Shown here: in pieces, positions 16,687 through 23,392 of the stretch
Layout of the letters: each line of letters starts with the position of its first letter
How positions within the stretch are numbered: position 1 is the stretch's first letter
Origin: Lachnospiraceae bacterium
GTDB taxonomy: Bacteria; Bacillota; Clostridia; Lachnospirales; Lachnospiraceae
DNA: 64,000 nt
Assembly (NCBI GenBank): GCA_017938405.1
Contig: JAGBBP010000032.1
Span: 1-64,000, forward strand
Reading direction: 5' to 3'
Position numbers and translations under genes: made by a program
Notes under the pieces: generated by a model
What the model saw: only the letters and a program-made list of their open reading frames with translations
Told to the model about the DNA's origin: nothing
Databases searched by the model: none

Positions 16687-17145
16687 CTACTTCAATTTTA
16701 TAACCTCTTTTATCTCTTCCAACTGCTGCGTTATCTTTTCCATCTTCTCTAAGTGTTCCGCAAAGCACTTCAAAAGGAAGCATCCAAACAAAGATACAAG
16801 CAATTCTATTACCAATAAAACATAATCCGGTTGCCCGTTTTCTTTCGGAATAACACCAATTGCAATTGCTCCCAATATGGATGCAACAATCAAAAAATTC
16901 GCTATAACTCTCAAGGTTAAAGCATAACTCTTACCGCCTCCCAAATCAACTTTAGAATCTTCCGCAATTACCTCTGCTTTTATTTCATAATCCTTAATGC
17001 ACTTGTTGCAAACATCCCCTCGCTCTGCTTCTTTCCCGCAAAGCAAACACTTTCCTACTGACATGTGTGCCTTTTCTCCGCATTTAGGACAATTACTCTT
17101 TGTCAATTCCTCGTAAAAAGTTCCGCACTTACCGCATCTGATCAT
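16687..17145 (-). CDS. Zinc-ribbon membrane protein
   Basis: A 152-residue protein. The first 50 residues hold two Cys4 zinc ribbons (C4/C7/C19/C22 and C33/C36/C46/C49). Two membrane segments follow (about 76-100 and 107-128), then a C-terminal coiled coil EHLEKMEKITQQLEEIKEVIK. The layout is a cytosolic zinc ribbon on a membrane hairpin with a coiled tail. The ATG follows AGGAGGGG. It is the first gene of the TIR island in transcription order. Membrane partners are common in defence systems that kill by membrane damage, but nothing here proves such a role. Confidence 0.72.
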   Translation of the reverse strand: MIRCGKCGTFYEELTKSNCPKCGEKAHMSVGKCLLCGKEAERGDVCNKCIKDYEIKAEVIAEDSKVDLGGGKSYALTLRVIANFLIVASILGAIAIGVIPKENGQPDYVLLVIELLVSLFGCFLLKCFAEHLEKMEKITQQLEEIKEVIKLK

Positions 17146-17271
17146 ATAACCCCTCCTAAAATGTCAAATAAGGTCTCCAAATAACAACAATCTTTTGATT
17201 TACAACTTCTAACTATAGTTTACTCCGACACGACAAAAAAGGCAATCTCTTTTTCCTTTATTCGGCAAAAA

Positions 17272-17299
17272 GCGCCCACTACCTTCCGGCAGTGAGCGC
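17272..17299 (-). terminator. Terminator of the yefM-yoeB unit
   Basis: GCGCTCACTGCC / GGTAGTGGGCGC with a GGAA loop, followed by TTTTT on the minus strand. Confidence 0.85.
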
Positions 17300-17310
17300 A
17301 ATATATTCCA

Positions 17311-17574
17311 TCACGTATCCCCATAATGATATCTGCATGCTAAAATATATACATTCTCCTCATCGACTTTATAAATCAGTCTATCCTTGTCATTGATACG
17401 TCTGCTCCAGAAACCGGCGAGGTTTCCGATTAACGGTTCCGGCTTTCCCAGTCCTTCGTTTCCGTTTCTGCAAATATCCTCAATCAGACTGTTTATCTTT
17501 TTCAAAGTCTTCCGATCTTCCGTCTGCCAATAGACGTAATCTTTCCATCCGTTCTCCGTAAACACTTTATTCAT
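17311..17574 (-). CDS. yoeB: Toxin of type II module, YoeB/Txe family
   Basis: An 87-residue ribosome-dependent mRNA endonuclease toxin of the RelE/YoeB fold. Family marks are ENGWKDYVYWQTEDRKTLKKIN at the N-terminus, GKPEPL in the middle, WSRRINDKDRLIYKV and the C-terminal YHYGDT with the catalytic-type His and Tyr. The ATG at 17574 lies inside the last codons of the antitoxin and overlaps its stop (ATGAATAA), so translation is coupled; the GTG two codons earlier is a less likely start. Transcribed from the yefM promoter; a terminator follows. Confidence 0.92.
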   Translation of the reverse strand: MNKVFTENGWKDYVYWQTEDRKTLKKINSLIEDICRNGNEGLGKPEPLIGNLAGFWSRRINDKDRLIYKVDEENVYILACRYHYGDT

Positions 17575-17833
17575 CCGCACTTACCTCGATAAGGCTTCGC
17601 ACGGAAGTCTTCCCCTTTTCCAACTGCTCCTTCGATTCCATCAACCAATCATAATTAGCCTTATTCCCCATCACATAAACATTTTCAATCAAGTTATTAT
17701 AGGCTTCCTCGGACAACATAACCACATTACGATTGTCCTTTCTGGTGACAATCATGGTTTCATAATCGTCCGTCACCCTATCCATACAGGCTTTCATATT
17801 ATCTCTAAGCGTTGTATAATTCACTGCTAACAT
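17567..17833 (-). CDS. yefM: Antitoxin of type II module, YefM/Phd family
   Basis: An 88-residue antitoxin that binds YoeB through its C-terminus and represses the operon through its N-terminus. MLAVNYTTLRDNMKACMDRV is the Phd/YefM DNA-binding start, and VVMLSEEAYNNLIE is the typical core. The frame opens 24 codons earlier, but the ATG at 17833 has a GGGAGG ribosome site and the extra codons would read through the promoter and operators. Two copies of a 16-base palindrome overlap the promoter and should be its operators. Confidence 0.92.
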   Translation of the reverse strand: MLAVNYTTLRDNMKACMDRVTDDYETMIVTRKDNRNVVMLSEEAYNNLIENVYVMGNKANYDWLMESKEQLEKGKTSVRSLIEVSADE

Positions 17834-17856
17834 TCTATTACCTCCCTTCAAGTCAC

Positions 17857-17905
17857 GTACAGTTTTCTGTACTCTTATTATAACGTACAGTTTTCTGTAC
17901 GTCAA
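17857..17905 (-). promoter_or_regulatory. yefM promoter with two palindromic operators
   Basis: On the minus strand TTGACG (17905-17900), 17-base spacer, TATAAT (17882-17877). The palindrome GTACAGTTTTCTGTAC occurs at 17857-17872 and 17885-17900, one over the start region and one in the spacer against the -35. Centres are 28 bases apart. This fits autorepression by the YefM-YoeB complex, whose known operators contain TGTAC. Confidence 0.85.
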
Positions 17906-17953
17906 GTCTTTTTATTATTATATGCAAAACGAAAAAGAAAAACCATTTTATTA

Positions 17954-17997
17954 TTTTCGTGCAAATCATTGATTTTTTCGTGCAAATCGTATATAAT
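17954..17997 (+). promoter_or_regulatory. Promoter and direct-repeat operator of the RelB/YafQ module
   Basis: TTGATT (17969-17974), 17-base spacer, TATAAT (17992-17997). A 14-base direct repeat TTTTCGTGCAAATC occurs at 17954-17967 and 17975-17988, a 21-base step (two helical turns), with the second copy inside the spacer. Likely site for the RelB-type antitoxin. Confidence 0.8.
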
Positions 17998-18030
17998 ATA
18001 CATAGAATCATTAAAGAAAGGGTGATTATC

Positions 18031-18312
18031 ATGGCAAAAACGACTTCCAGTAATATCAGCATCCGCATGGATAGCGACTTAAAATCTGCTGCCGAAGCCC
18101 TCTTTGACGAACTCGGTATGAGTCTCAGTACTGCTTTTAATATTTTTGTTCGTCAATCCTTACGCGAAGGCGGTATTCCGTTTAAAATCACGGAAGGCAG
18201 ACCGAATCAGGAAACTGTCGCTGCTATGTTGGAGGCAGAAAGGATTGCAAAGGATCCGACCGTCAAAGGCTACAATAACGTGGATGACCTCTTTGCAGAC
18301 CTTAACGCATGA
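18031..18312 (+). CDS. Antitoxin of type II module, RelB/DinJ family
   Basis: A 93-residue antitoxin with an N-terminal ribbon-helix-helix (SSNISIRMDSDLKSAAEALFDELGMSLSTAFNIFVRQ), the DinJ signature, and a C-terminal toxin-binding tail with the LFADLNA end. The ATG at 18031 follows an AAAGGGTG ribosome site; the open frame begins 24 codons earlier but would cover the promoter. The stop overlaps the toxin start (ATGA). Divergent from yefM-yoeB across about 200 bases. Confidence 0.92.
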   Translation: MAKTTSSNISIRMDSDLKSAAEALFDELGMSLSTAFNIFVRQSLREGGIPFKITEGRPNQETVAAMLEAERIAKDPTVKGYNNVDDLFADLNA

Positions 18313-18593
18313 CAAAATACACAATCAAACCTACCGGCCAGTTTAAAAAGGACTATAAATTGGCACAGAAGCGTCATTTAGATACTGACCTTCTGAAAGA
18401 TATTATTAACAAACTTGCCAACGGTCAACCATTGGAAGAAAAACACAAAGACCACCCGTTGGCCGGCAATTGGTCCGGTCATCGAGAGTGCCACATTTTA
18501 CCGGATTGGCTCCTCATCTACCGCATTGAAGACGATGTATTAGTATTAACACTCGTCCGTTCCGGTACTCACAGTGACCTTTTCGGTAAATAA
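18309..18593 (+). CDS. Toxin of type II module, YafQ family
   Basis: A 94-residue mRNA interferase of the RelE superfamily, YafQ branch. Marks are KPTGQFKKDYKLAQKRHLD, the block LEEKHKDHPLAGNWSGHRECHILPDWLLIYRI and the end LVRSGTHSDLFGK; His residues of the HKDHPL and THSDLF motifs are the known catalytic and RNA-binding positions. It overlaps the antitoxin gene by 4 bases, so the two are translationally coupled. Confidence 0.93.
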   Translation: MTKYTIKPTGQFKKDYKLAQKRHLDTDLLKDIINKLANGQPLEEKHKDHPLAGNWSGHRECHILPDWLLIYRIEDDVLVLTLVRSGTHSDLFGK

Positions 18594-18607
18594 CATTATA
18601 TAACAAC

Positions 18608-18650
18608 AATGCGCCCTCTACTATCCTCGGCAATGGGCGCATTCTTCATT
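18608..18650. terminator. Terminator between YafQ and the deaminase gene
   Basis: AATGCGCCC (18608-18616) pairs with GGGCGCATT (18635-18643); T-rich sequence follows on the plus side. It may serve both convergent genes. Confidence 0.8.
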
Positions 18651-18661
18651 TTCCTATACTT

Positions 18662-19300
18662 TTACTTTTCCGGCATAAACCTTTCCGCCAACGCATCAAA
18701 CACTTCCCCTGCCGATATCTCCGCAAACTTTCTCTCCCGTAAAAATCCGTCTGCCAAAAGCTTTTTTGCCGCCTCTACCCCTACTTTATTATACACGGAA
18801 AAGTCCGCCAGTTTTCGCGGAAGTCTTTCATCCTCACCATGATAGACCAGTTCCCATAACGTCTGAAATGCTCTCTGCATATGCCCGTATTCTTCCTTTT
18901 CAAAAGTAACCTCTACATTCTTTCTTGCCAAAAATGGATGATGTTGCATGAGACTCATCGCTCCGCCGTAATCATCCGGTGCTCCAATCACCACATTCCG
19001 GATATGTCCCATTACCAGCGTCCCCATACACATCGGACAAGGCTCCAAACCGGCATACAAGGTATATGATTTTACATTCGGATACCGTAATACATCCAGA
19101 TTCCGTACCGCCTCCACCTCGGCATGCCATACTGCCGGGTTCGGAATACACCCTTCCCAAATCCGGTTCCGCCCCTCGGAAATAATCTCTCCGTTTTCAT
19201 CCGTAATCACCGCCCCGATGGCCTTGCTCCCCTCACAAAAGGACAGCCACGCCAGTTCAAACACCCGTTGCCACGGGCGGGAAAGCTTTGCAAATTTCAT
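18662..19300 (-). CDS. Nucleoside/tRNA deaminase family protein (CMP/dCMP-type zinc deaminase)
   Basis: A protein of about 212 residues with the zinc deaminase signature: WHAEVEAV (HAE, catalytic Glu) and LEPCPMCMGTLVMGHI (PCxxC). Family members deaminate guanine, cytosine, or adenosine at tRNA position 34. The core matches TadA/guanine-deaminase types, but this protein carries a C-terminal extension of about 65 residues (from DERLPRKLADFSVYNK) not found in TadA, so I do not name it tadA. The frame opens 25 codons earlier; the ATG at 19300 (MKFAKLSRPW) has a GAGAGGG site and fits the domain start. It is downstream of aspS, 129 bases after its stop. Confidence 0.82.
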   Translation of the reverse strand: MKFAKLSRPWQRVFELAWLSFCEGSKAIGAVITDENGEIISEGRNRIWEGCIPNPAVWHAEVEAVRNLDVLRYPNVKSYTLYAGLEPCPMCMGTLVMGHIRNVVIGAPDDYGGAMSLMQHHPFLARKNVEVTFEKEEYGHMQRAFQTLWELVYHGEDERLPRKLADFSVYNKVGVEAAKKLLADGFLRERKFAEISAGEVFDALAERFMPEK

Positions 19301-19428
19301 AGGAAACACCCTCTCTTTCGTCTTTATCTTCTTGCAAACGGCATATGATAAAACAAGTATACCACAAAAAGCCAAGCTATCGCTTGACTTTTTGCATACA
19401 CACCGTACAATTTGTAAAATTTCTTCTC

Positions 19429-20754
19429 TTACGGCTCCAACCGTCCCGTATCTCTCGGGAACAACGTCGCCCGACGCACATTTTCCTGACCTAAAAGCTT
19501 ACTTGTAAAACGCTCCAGACCAAGGCCAAGGCCACCGTGGGGCGGCATACCGTACTTATGCATCATAAGATAACTTTCAAACAGGGAAAGGTTCATGCCG
19601 AGGCGCTCCATCTTTGCCACCTGCTCCTCATAAGAATGGATGCGTTGACCGCCGGTGGTAATCTCAAGTCCCCGGAACAGAAGGTCGAAGCTTTCCGTCA
19701 CCTCATTGTTTTCTGCACTTTCCATGGCGTAGAACGGACGCTTCCTACTCGGATAATGGGTCACAAATACAAACTCGCTGCCGGTCTTTTTTTGTATCAA
19801 TTCGCAAAGAAGCTTCTCCTCCTCCGGCTCAAAGTCTTCGTAGTCCTTGATTTCCCGGTGGTATTCCTTTGCCACCAGTTCCTTCGCCTCGTGGAACCGG
19901 ATGGCCGGTATTTCCGTTACGGTCGGGAGCTTCACCGCCAACAGTTCCAATTCATGCTTGTAATTCTCCTCCAAGTACTGAAGAACCGCACGTAACATGG
20001 CAGTTTCCGTCTGCATAATCTCCTCAAAACTTTCGATGTAGCCCATCTCAAAGTCCACGCTGGTGTACTCATTGAGATGTCTGGAGGTGTCGTGCTTTTC
20101 CGCCCGGAACACCGGTGCAATCTCAAATACCCGCTCATACACGCCTACCATCATCTGCTTGTAAAACTGCGGGCTCTGGGCAAGGTACGCTTCTCTTCCG
20201 AAGTAGTCGATGCGGAAAATATTGGCTCCACCCTCTGCGCCGGAATACACAATCTTCGGGGAATGAATTTCCGTAAAACCCTTTTCCTGCAAAAACTTCC
20301 GGATACCGAAGGTAATGCCTTCCTGGATTTTAAAGATTGCCCGCTCCTTTTCATTCCGTAGCGTCACCGGTCGATAGTTTAACAAATTCTCCAGGGAAGT
20401 GTCTACCAGCTTATTATTGATGACGATTGGGCTGGCCTCGTACGGCTTCGACAAAATCTCCACCGCAAGTAAGTGCAACTCATACCCGGTACGGGACCGT
20501 TCCTCTGCCACCACTTCTGCCGTAAAGAGCACACAACTTTCTTCCGGCAACTCCTCCAAGGAAAAGTTTGCTTTCTCCTCGGAATAAATGCACTGTACTA
20601 CCTGTCTTGCCGTACGAAGGAGTACAAAGGCAAAGCCCCGCATCTTCCGCACTTTGTAAATACTGCCGTGAATCTTTATCTGTTCTCCCATATGCTCCAG
20701 TAAGCACTCCGGTGCTACTGTTCTTTTTGTTATTTCACCGTTCATTGTTTTCAT
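19429..20754 (-). CDS. aspS: Aspartyl-tRNA synthetase, archaeal (non-bacterial) type
   Basis: A 441-residue class IIb synthetase. An N-terminal OB-fold anticodon-binding domain (about 20-110) precedes the catalytic core with motif 2 FRAEKHDTSRHLNEYTSVDFE and motif 3 GGLGLGLERF; the end FPRDTGRLEP is typical of AspRS rather than AsnRS. It lacks the bacterial insertion domain, which makes the usual bacterial AspRS about 590 residues. In Clostridia such enzymes are annotated as aspartate-tRNA(Asn) ligase: they charge Asp to tRNA-Asn for conversion by GatCAB. A bacterial AspRS may exist elsewhere. It is preceded by an unusual leader with small open frames and hairpins. Confidence 0.9.
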   Translation of the reverse strand: MKTMNGEITKRTVAPECLLEHMGEQIKIHGSIYKVRKMRGFAFVLLRTARQVVQCIYSEEKANFSLEELPEESCVLFTAEVVAEERSRTGYELHLLAVEILSKPYEASPIVINNKLVDTSLENLLNYRPVTLRNEKERAIFKIQEGITFGIRKFLQEKGFTEIHSPKIVYSGAEGGANIFRIDYFGREAYLAQSPQFYKQMMVGVYERVFEIAPVFRAEKHDTSRHLNEYTSVDFEMGYIESFEEIMQTETAMLRAVLQYLEENYKHELELLAVKLPTVTEIPAIRFHEAKELVAKEYHREIKDYEDFEPEEEKLLCELIQKKTGSEFVFVTHYPSRKRPFYAMESAENNEVTESFDLLFRGLEITTGGQRIHSYEEQVAKMERLGMNLSLFESYLMMHKYGMPPHGGLGLGLERFTSKLLGQENVRRATLFPRDTGRLEP

Positions 20755-20769
20755 ACTGTTATCCTCTTT

Positions 20770-20811
20770 TCTGCGCTATTCTCTCCGGACCGGACCGTGC
20801 CATAGCGCAGA
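20770..20811 (-). promoter_or_regulatory. Hairpin directly upstream of aspS
   Basis: Perfect 10-base arms TCTGCGCTAT / ATAGCGCAGA, just before the aspS ribosome site AGAGG (about 20763). No T run, so it is more likely a translational or stability element than a terminator. Confidence 0.6.
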
Positions 20812-20820
20812 CACAGCCGG

Positions 20821-20886
20821 TCATCGTATCAAATTTCGTCCCAACTTTCTTATAGCATCCGTAAGGACATCGTCTTTTTGTCCCAT
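20821..20886 (-). CDS. Short open reading frame (21 residues) in the aspS leader
   Basis: Starts MGQKDDVLTDAIRKLG after a GGGGG-type ribosome site (spacing about 8) and stops 10 bases before the aspS-proximal hairpin. It contains two adjacent Asp codons and a third Asp. It could be a second leader peptide or a small gene; coding is not proved. Confidence 0.4.
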   Translation of the reverse strand: MGQKDDVLTDAIRKLGRNLIR

Positions 20887-20934
20887 CAGATCGCCCCCTT
20901 TCATGTTCTCGCAATTTCCATGCAGGCGGTGTTT

Positions 20935-21045
20935 TTGCACCTGCCCCCGCCTCGCGACATAGTCGCTCGGTCGTGGGCGCGTTCGCATGACTGCGCAACT
21001 GCATGCGAGCAAGCTCGCGCAGTCTACTCGCATGCTCACTTTGCC
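20935..21045. repeat. GC-rich block of nested palindromes
   Basis: Contains GCATGCGAG/CTCGCATGC (9-base arms), GACTGCGC/GCGCAGTC (8-base arms) and GCGAG/CTCGC, overlapping so that only some can form at once. Much richer in G and C than its surroundings. It resembles a dispersed REP-like repeat and separates the leader terminator from aspS. Confidence 0.6.
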
Positions 21046-21050
21046 TGCAC

Positions 21051-21099
21051 GGAAAAAGAGCCACACAAAGCAGAAATAATATCTACCTTATGTGGCTCC
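21051..21099 (-). terminator. Leader terminator upstream of aspS
   Basis: On the minus strand GAGCCACATAAGG pairs with CTTTGTGTGGCTC (13 pairs with wobbles), followed by TTTTT. It lies about 300 bases before the aspS start, so it would cut off transcripts from the leader promoter. Confidence 0.8.
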
Positions 21100-21119
21100 T
21101 TGCATATCATACGATTCCA

Positions 21120-21175
21120 CATAGGCACAACACGTAAAGCGCTTGCACCTATGATACTTCACAGATACAAGCGCT
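21120..21175 (-). promoter_or_regulatory. Mutually exclusive hairpins in the aspS leader
   Basis: Hairpin A: CAAGCGCT/AGCGCTTG (21168-21175 with 21138-21145), overlapping the leader stop codon. Hairpin B: CATAGGTGCA with TGTGCCTATG (21144-21153 with 21120-21129). A and B share bases, and the 3' arm of B (CCTATGTGG) can also pair with the 5' arm of the terminator (CCACATAAGG). Such exclusive pairings are typical of attenuators. Confidence 0.55.
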
Positions 21176-21224
21176 ATCGATCGTCGTCCCTATTCAACTT
21201 TGCAAGTTGACTGTTCCGGTTCAT
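21174..21224 (-). CDS. Leader peptide upstream of aspS (16 residues, triple Asp)
   Basis: Reads MNRNSQLAKLNRDDDR then TAG. The ATG has a GAGAGGTG ribosome site at about 5 bases. Three Asp codons in a row (GAC GAC GAT) stand just before the stop and three Asn codons lie earlier. Both amino acids are the ones handled by the downstream non-discriminating AspRS. Followed by alternative hairpins and a terminator, it looks like an attenuation leader. Coding is inferred. Confidence 0.55.
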   Translation of the reverse strand: MNRNSQLAKLNRDDDR

Positions 21225-21252
21225 CGTAGCACCTCTCATTTCATTTTTTTCG

Positions 21253-21281
21253 AGTATAGCACTACCGAACCGGAATGTCAA
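21253..21281 (-). promoter_or_regulatory. Consensus promoter of the aspS leader
   Basis: On the minus strand TTGACA (21281-21276), 17-base spacer, TATACT (21258-21253). Predicted start near 21246, about 20 bases before the leader-peptide ATG. Confidence 0.85.
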
Positions 21282-21293
21282 CTATTTCTTTTT

Positions 21294-21491
21294 CTACTCC
21301 ACCGGCCAGAACAATTCATCCAGCGTTTTATTCAGCGCCTTACAAATCTCAATACAAAGGCTGATGCTGGGATTATAATTCCCTGCCTCAATGAGCCCGA
21401 TGGTCTGACGCGCCACACCGATCTTTTCCGCCAACTGCTCCTGGGTCAGGTCACACTCCACCCGGGCAATTTTCATACGCTTATTCTTCAT
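21294..21491 (-). CDS. XRE-family HTH regulator (short)
   Basis: A 65-residue protein that is essentially one HTH domain (MKIARVECDLTQEQLAEKIGVARQTIGLIEAGNYNPS). The frame opens 16 codons earlier, but the ATG at 21491 (MKNKRMKIAR) fits the family, which often begins MKNRLKELR. It overlaps the end of the DUF6773-like membrane gene by 11 bases, so the two are co-translated. Such HTH/membrane pairs are common in Lachnospiraceae; the HTH probably controls the operon through the repeat at 22258-22275. Confidence 0.87.
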   Translation of the reverse strand: MKNKRMKIARVECDLTQEQLAEKIGVARQTIGLIEAGNYNPSISLCIEICKALNKTLDELFWPVE

Positions 21492-22227
21492 GGACAACAC
21501 CTTCCGCTTCGCCGCCCTCACCATCGGCTTCCTGCACACGCTTATTCGCCTGCTTTTCGGAGATTTTAATCACCCCTAACATTGCAAAATAGAACAAAAT
21601 TCCCCAAAAAGCACCTGAGCCAACAATCCACAACAATCCTTCGGCATGAAATGCACCATCATGATACACATGCCGGAACCCGAAAAACGCTTCCATCAAC
21701 ACACCGTACAACAACGCAGCGAATACGGTCGTTATGGCAAATTTTTTCTTTCCGGTCTTTTCCTGCTTTTTACCGCCCCATACAATCAACCCTTTTTTTA
21801 TTGAAACCACGGTAATAATAACAGTAACCGGAGCTATTACCAACATATACGACGCAAACCACCAGAAATACTGTTGTAACTCTTCTACATACGCACAAAG
21901 ATACACCGGAATGCACTCACCCACCACCATAATCCAAAACTGCGTCATCATCGCCTTGGTCAGTGCCGCATTATGAAGCTCCGAAAGTGCGTCATCCTTC
22001 TTTTTTACAAACAAAATACCATTTCTCAACTCCTGAAACAAAAAACATACCACGCCTGCCATCAAACTGACAATCTCCAGTGCATACACATAATACGGCA
22101 AATCAAACCAACACTTTACCGCCAATGATACCACCAGCAATACACATACCAGGTAAAAAAACTTACCCATCAACCGGTTGGACTCCTTCTCAATACGCTC
22201 ATCCGGCTTTCTCTTTTTTTCTTCCAT
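21481..22227 (-). CDS. Integral membrane protein, DUF6773-like
   Basis: A 248-residue protein with about six membrane segments: near residues 20-42, 47-66, 92-112, 120-145, 163-183 and 198-222. The N-terminus is basic and cytosolic (MEEKKRKPDERIEKESN), and the C-terminus is acidic. It resembles DUF6773 proteins, which are encoded with a short XRE regulator as here. No transport motif can be named. ATG after GGGAGG. Confidence 0.7.
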   Translation of the reverse strand: MEEKKRKPDERIEKESNRLMGKFFYLVCVLLVVSLAVKCWFDLPYYVYALEIVSLMAGVVCFLFQELRNGILFVKKKDDALSELHNAALTKAMMTQFWIMVVGECIPVYLCAYVEELQQYFWWFASYMLVIAPVTVIITVVSIKKGLIVWGGKKQEKTGKKKFAITTVFAALLYGVLMEAFFGFRHVYHDGAFHAEGLLWIVGSGAFWGILFYFAMLGVIKISEKQANKRVQEADGEGGEAEGVVHEE

Positions 22228-22257
22228 ATAATTGACCTCCCAAATTTAAAATGTAAC

Positions 22258-22309
22258 ATGTTCTCTCATGTTCTGGATACAGAATATCACACTTCTTCGC
22301 AAAATGCAA
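22258..22309 (-). promoter_or_regulatory. Promoter and direct-repeat operator of the membrane/XRE operon
   Basis: On the minus strand TTGCAT (22309-22304), 17-base spacer, TATTCT (22286-22281). Just downstream the octamer CATGTTCT is repeated at 22258-22265 and 22268-22275 (10-base step), a fitting site for the XRE protein. Upstream, 22310-22430 holds an unconvincing 24-codon GTG frame and nothing else I can name. Confidence 0.65.
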
Positions 22310-22430
22310 TATATAAATTACATTTTGTATTATTTTATTTTCTTATCGTAATCATGCATTGCTTTTTGCGATTTGTAAAGCGAGATGCAACCGGGCTGTA
22401 GTGTTCCACAACATCCTCCTATAAAAACCA

Positions 22431-22462
22431 AGAGCCCCATATCTTTCGATACGGGGCCCTTT
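22431..22462 (-). terminator. Terminator of the 85-residue gene
   Basis: GGGCCCCGTATC GAAA GATATGGGGCTC hairpin with a GNRA-type loop on the minus strand, followed by TTGGTTTTTAT. Confidence 0.82.
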
Positions 22463-22481
22463 CAATCTTTTCGTTCTGAAA

Positions 22482-22739
22482 TTACTTCAAAAGCTTCTTC
22501 AGCTTCTCCACCAACTCTTCTGCTTCAGCCTTGTCTACCTTTGCCACCTCGCATACCTTATCAATGGCAGCATCAATTTTACCGGACTGTAACAGCTTTA
22601 ACACGTCGTCTCTCTTGTCAGCCGGAATCTTTGCCACAACATCGTCTAAATTGTCATCGATTACGTCCAGCACCTTATCCGCAACGCCGTCACCCAAAAC
22701 ATCCTTCGCCTTACCGGCCAGCTTATCTAAAAAACCCAT
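22482..22739 (-). CDS. Small acidic helical protein of unknown function
   Basis: An 85-residue protein of alternating acidic and basic residues with many Val, Leu and Asp (DKVLDVIDDNLDDVVAKI, VEKLKKLLK). Predicted all helical, soluble, no Cys-rich or catalytic motif. The ATG follows AAAGGA and a terminator follows the stop, so it is a single-gene unit with real expression signals. It could be a stress-type or chaperone-like helical protein; I do not recognise a family. Confidence 0.72.
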   Translation of the reverse strand: MGFLDKLAGKAKDVLGDGVADKVLDVIDDNLDDVVAKIPADKRDDVLKLLQSGKIDAAIDKVCEVAKVDKAEAEELVEKLKKLLK

Positions 22740-22873
22740 ACAATATCCTTTCCTGCAATATTTTGCATATGTTCTTTACTACTCTTTTGTTACACATTAA
22801 TTATAAATCCTTTCATTTCCAAAGTCAATGAAAGTACCGTTCGAACACAGAAAAATCATACTTTCCTTTTGCG

Positions 22874-23392
22874 TTATTCTGCCTTTAAGCATTCTACAAT
22901 CGGAGCGATGTACTTGCGTTCGGATAAATCGTAGGACTTGCCTAACATCTCCGCCATTGCTTGTTCCTTTTCGGACTTCTTCTTTGCCAGCATCCTTACA
23001 AACATCCTCATCATCGTCCGCGACACCCCGCTCATTTTCTCGTAACAAATTCCACCCGGACAATAGAACACCGAAATCTGCGTCCATTCTTCATCGGTAA
23101 AATTTTTCCGAAGGCCCTCCTCCAGTTCCGGATTCTCAAGCGGACTTGCCCCTACCGCATACACTACTTTTTTCTTATTCGTCCACTGTGCCGCCTTTTT
23201 CTTAAACCAGTCCAGCTTCTTTATCGTTCCCGCGAAGCACCAGCCGCCGAAAACCACCGCATCATAACCGGACAAATCCTTTTTCTCCGCCTCGGAAACC
23301 GTCATACAGTCGCCTTGCACTTCCTCCGCAATCCACTCTGCATACCGCTTTGTAAAACCGGTCTGTGATACATAAATAATTGCTGTTTTCAT
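22874..23392 (-). CDS. Flavodoxin-domain protein
   Basis: A 172-residue FMN-binding protein of the flavodoxin_5 type. The phosphate loop YVSQTGFTKRYAEWIAEE at residues 7-24, the second loop FGGWCFAGTIKKLDWF and the third YAVGASPL are all visible. Such proteins act as quinone or menaquinone reductases or as electron carriers in anaerobes. The gene overlaps the MarR regulator by 4 bases (ATGA), so the two form an operon in which the regulator probably senses a redox or phenolic signal and the flavodoxin detoxifies it. Confidence 0.85.
   Translation of the reverse strand: MKTAIIYVSQTGFTKRYAEWIAEEVQGDCMTVSEAEKKDLSGYDAVVFGGWCFAGTIKKLDWFKKKAAQWTNKKKVVYAVGASPLENPELEEGLRKNFTDEEWTQISVFYCPGGICYEKMSGVSRTMMRMFVRMLAKKKSEKEQAMAEMLGKSYDLSERKYIAPIVECLKAE

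Noticed and set aside
20759..21064. Overlapping frames of about 80-100 codons in the aspS leader
   Set aside because: Arg/Cys/Ala-rich composition comes from the GC palindromes; only the two short frames with ribosome sites were kept.
20755..21300. T-box riboswitch before aspS
   Set aside because: I looked for the conserved AGGGTGGNACCGCG-type antiterminator block on the minus strand and did not find it.
22310..22430. 24-codon GTG frame with a GGAGG site upstream of the 85-residue gene's terminator region
   Set aside because: No promoter, no conserved feature and a basic composition; too weak to call.
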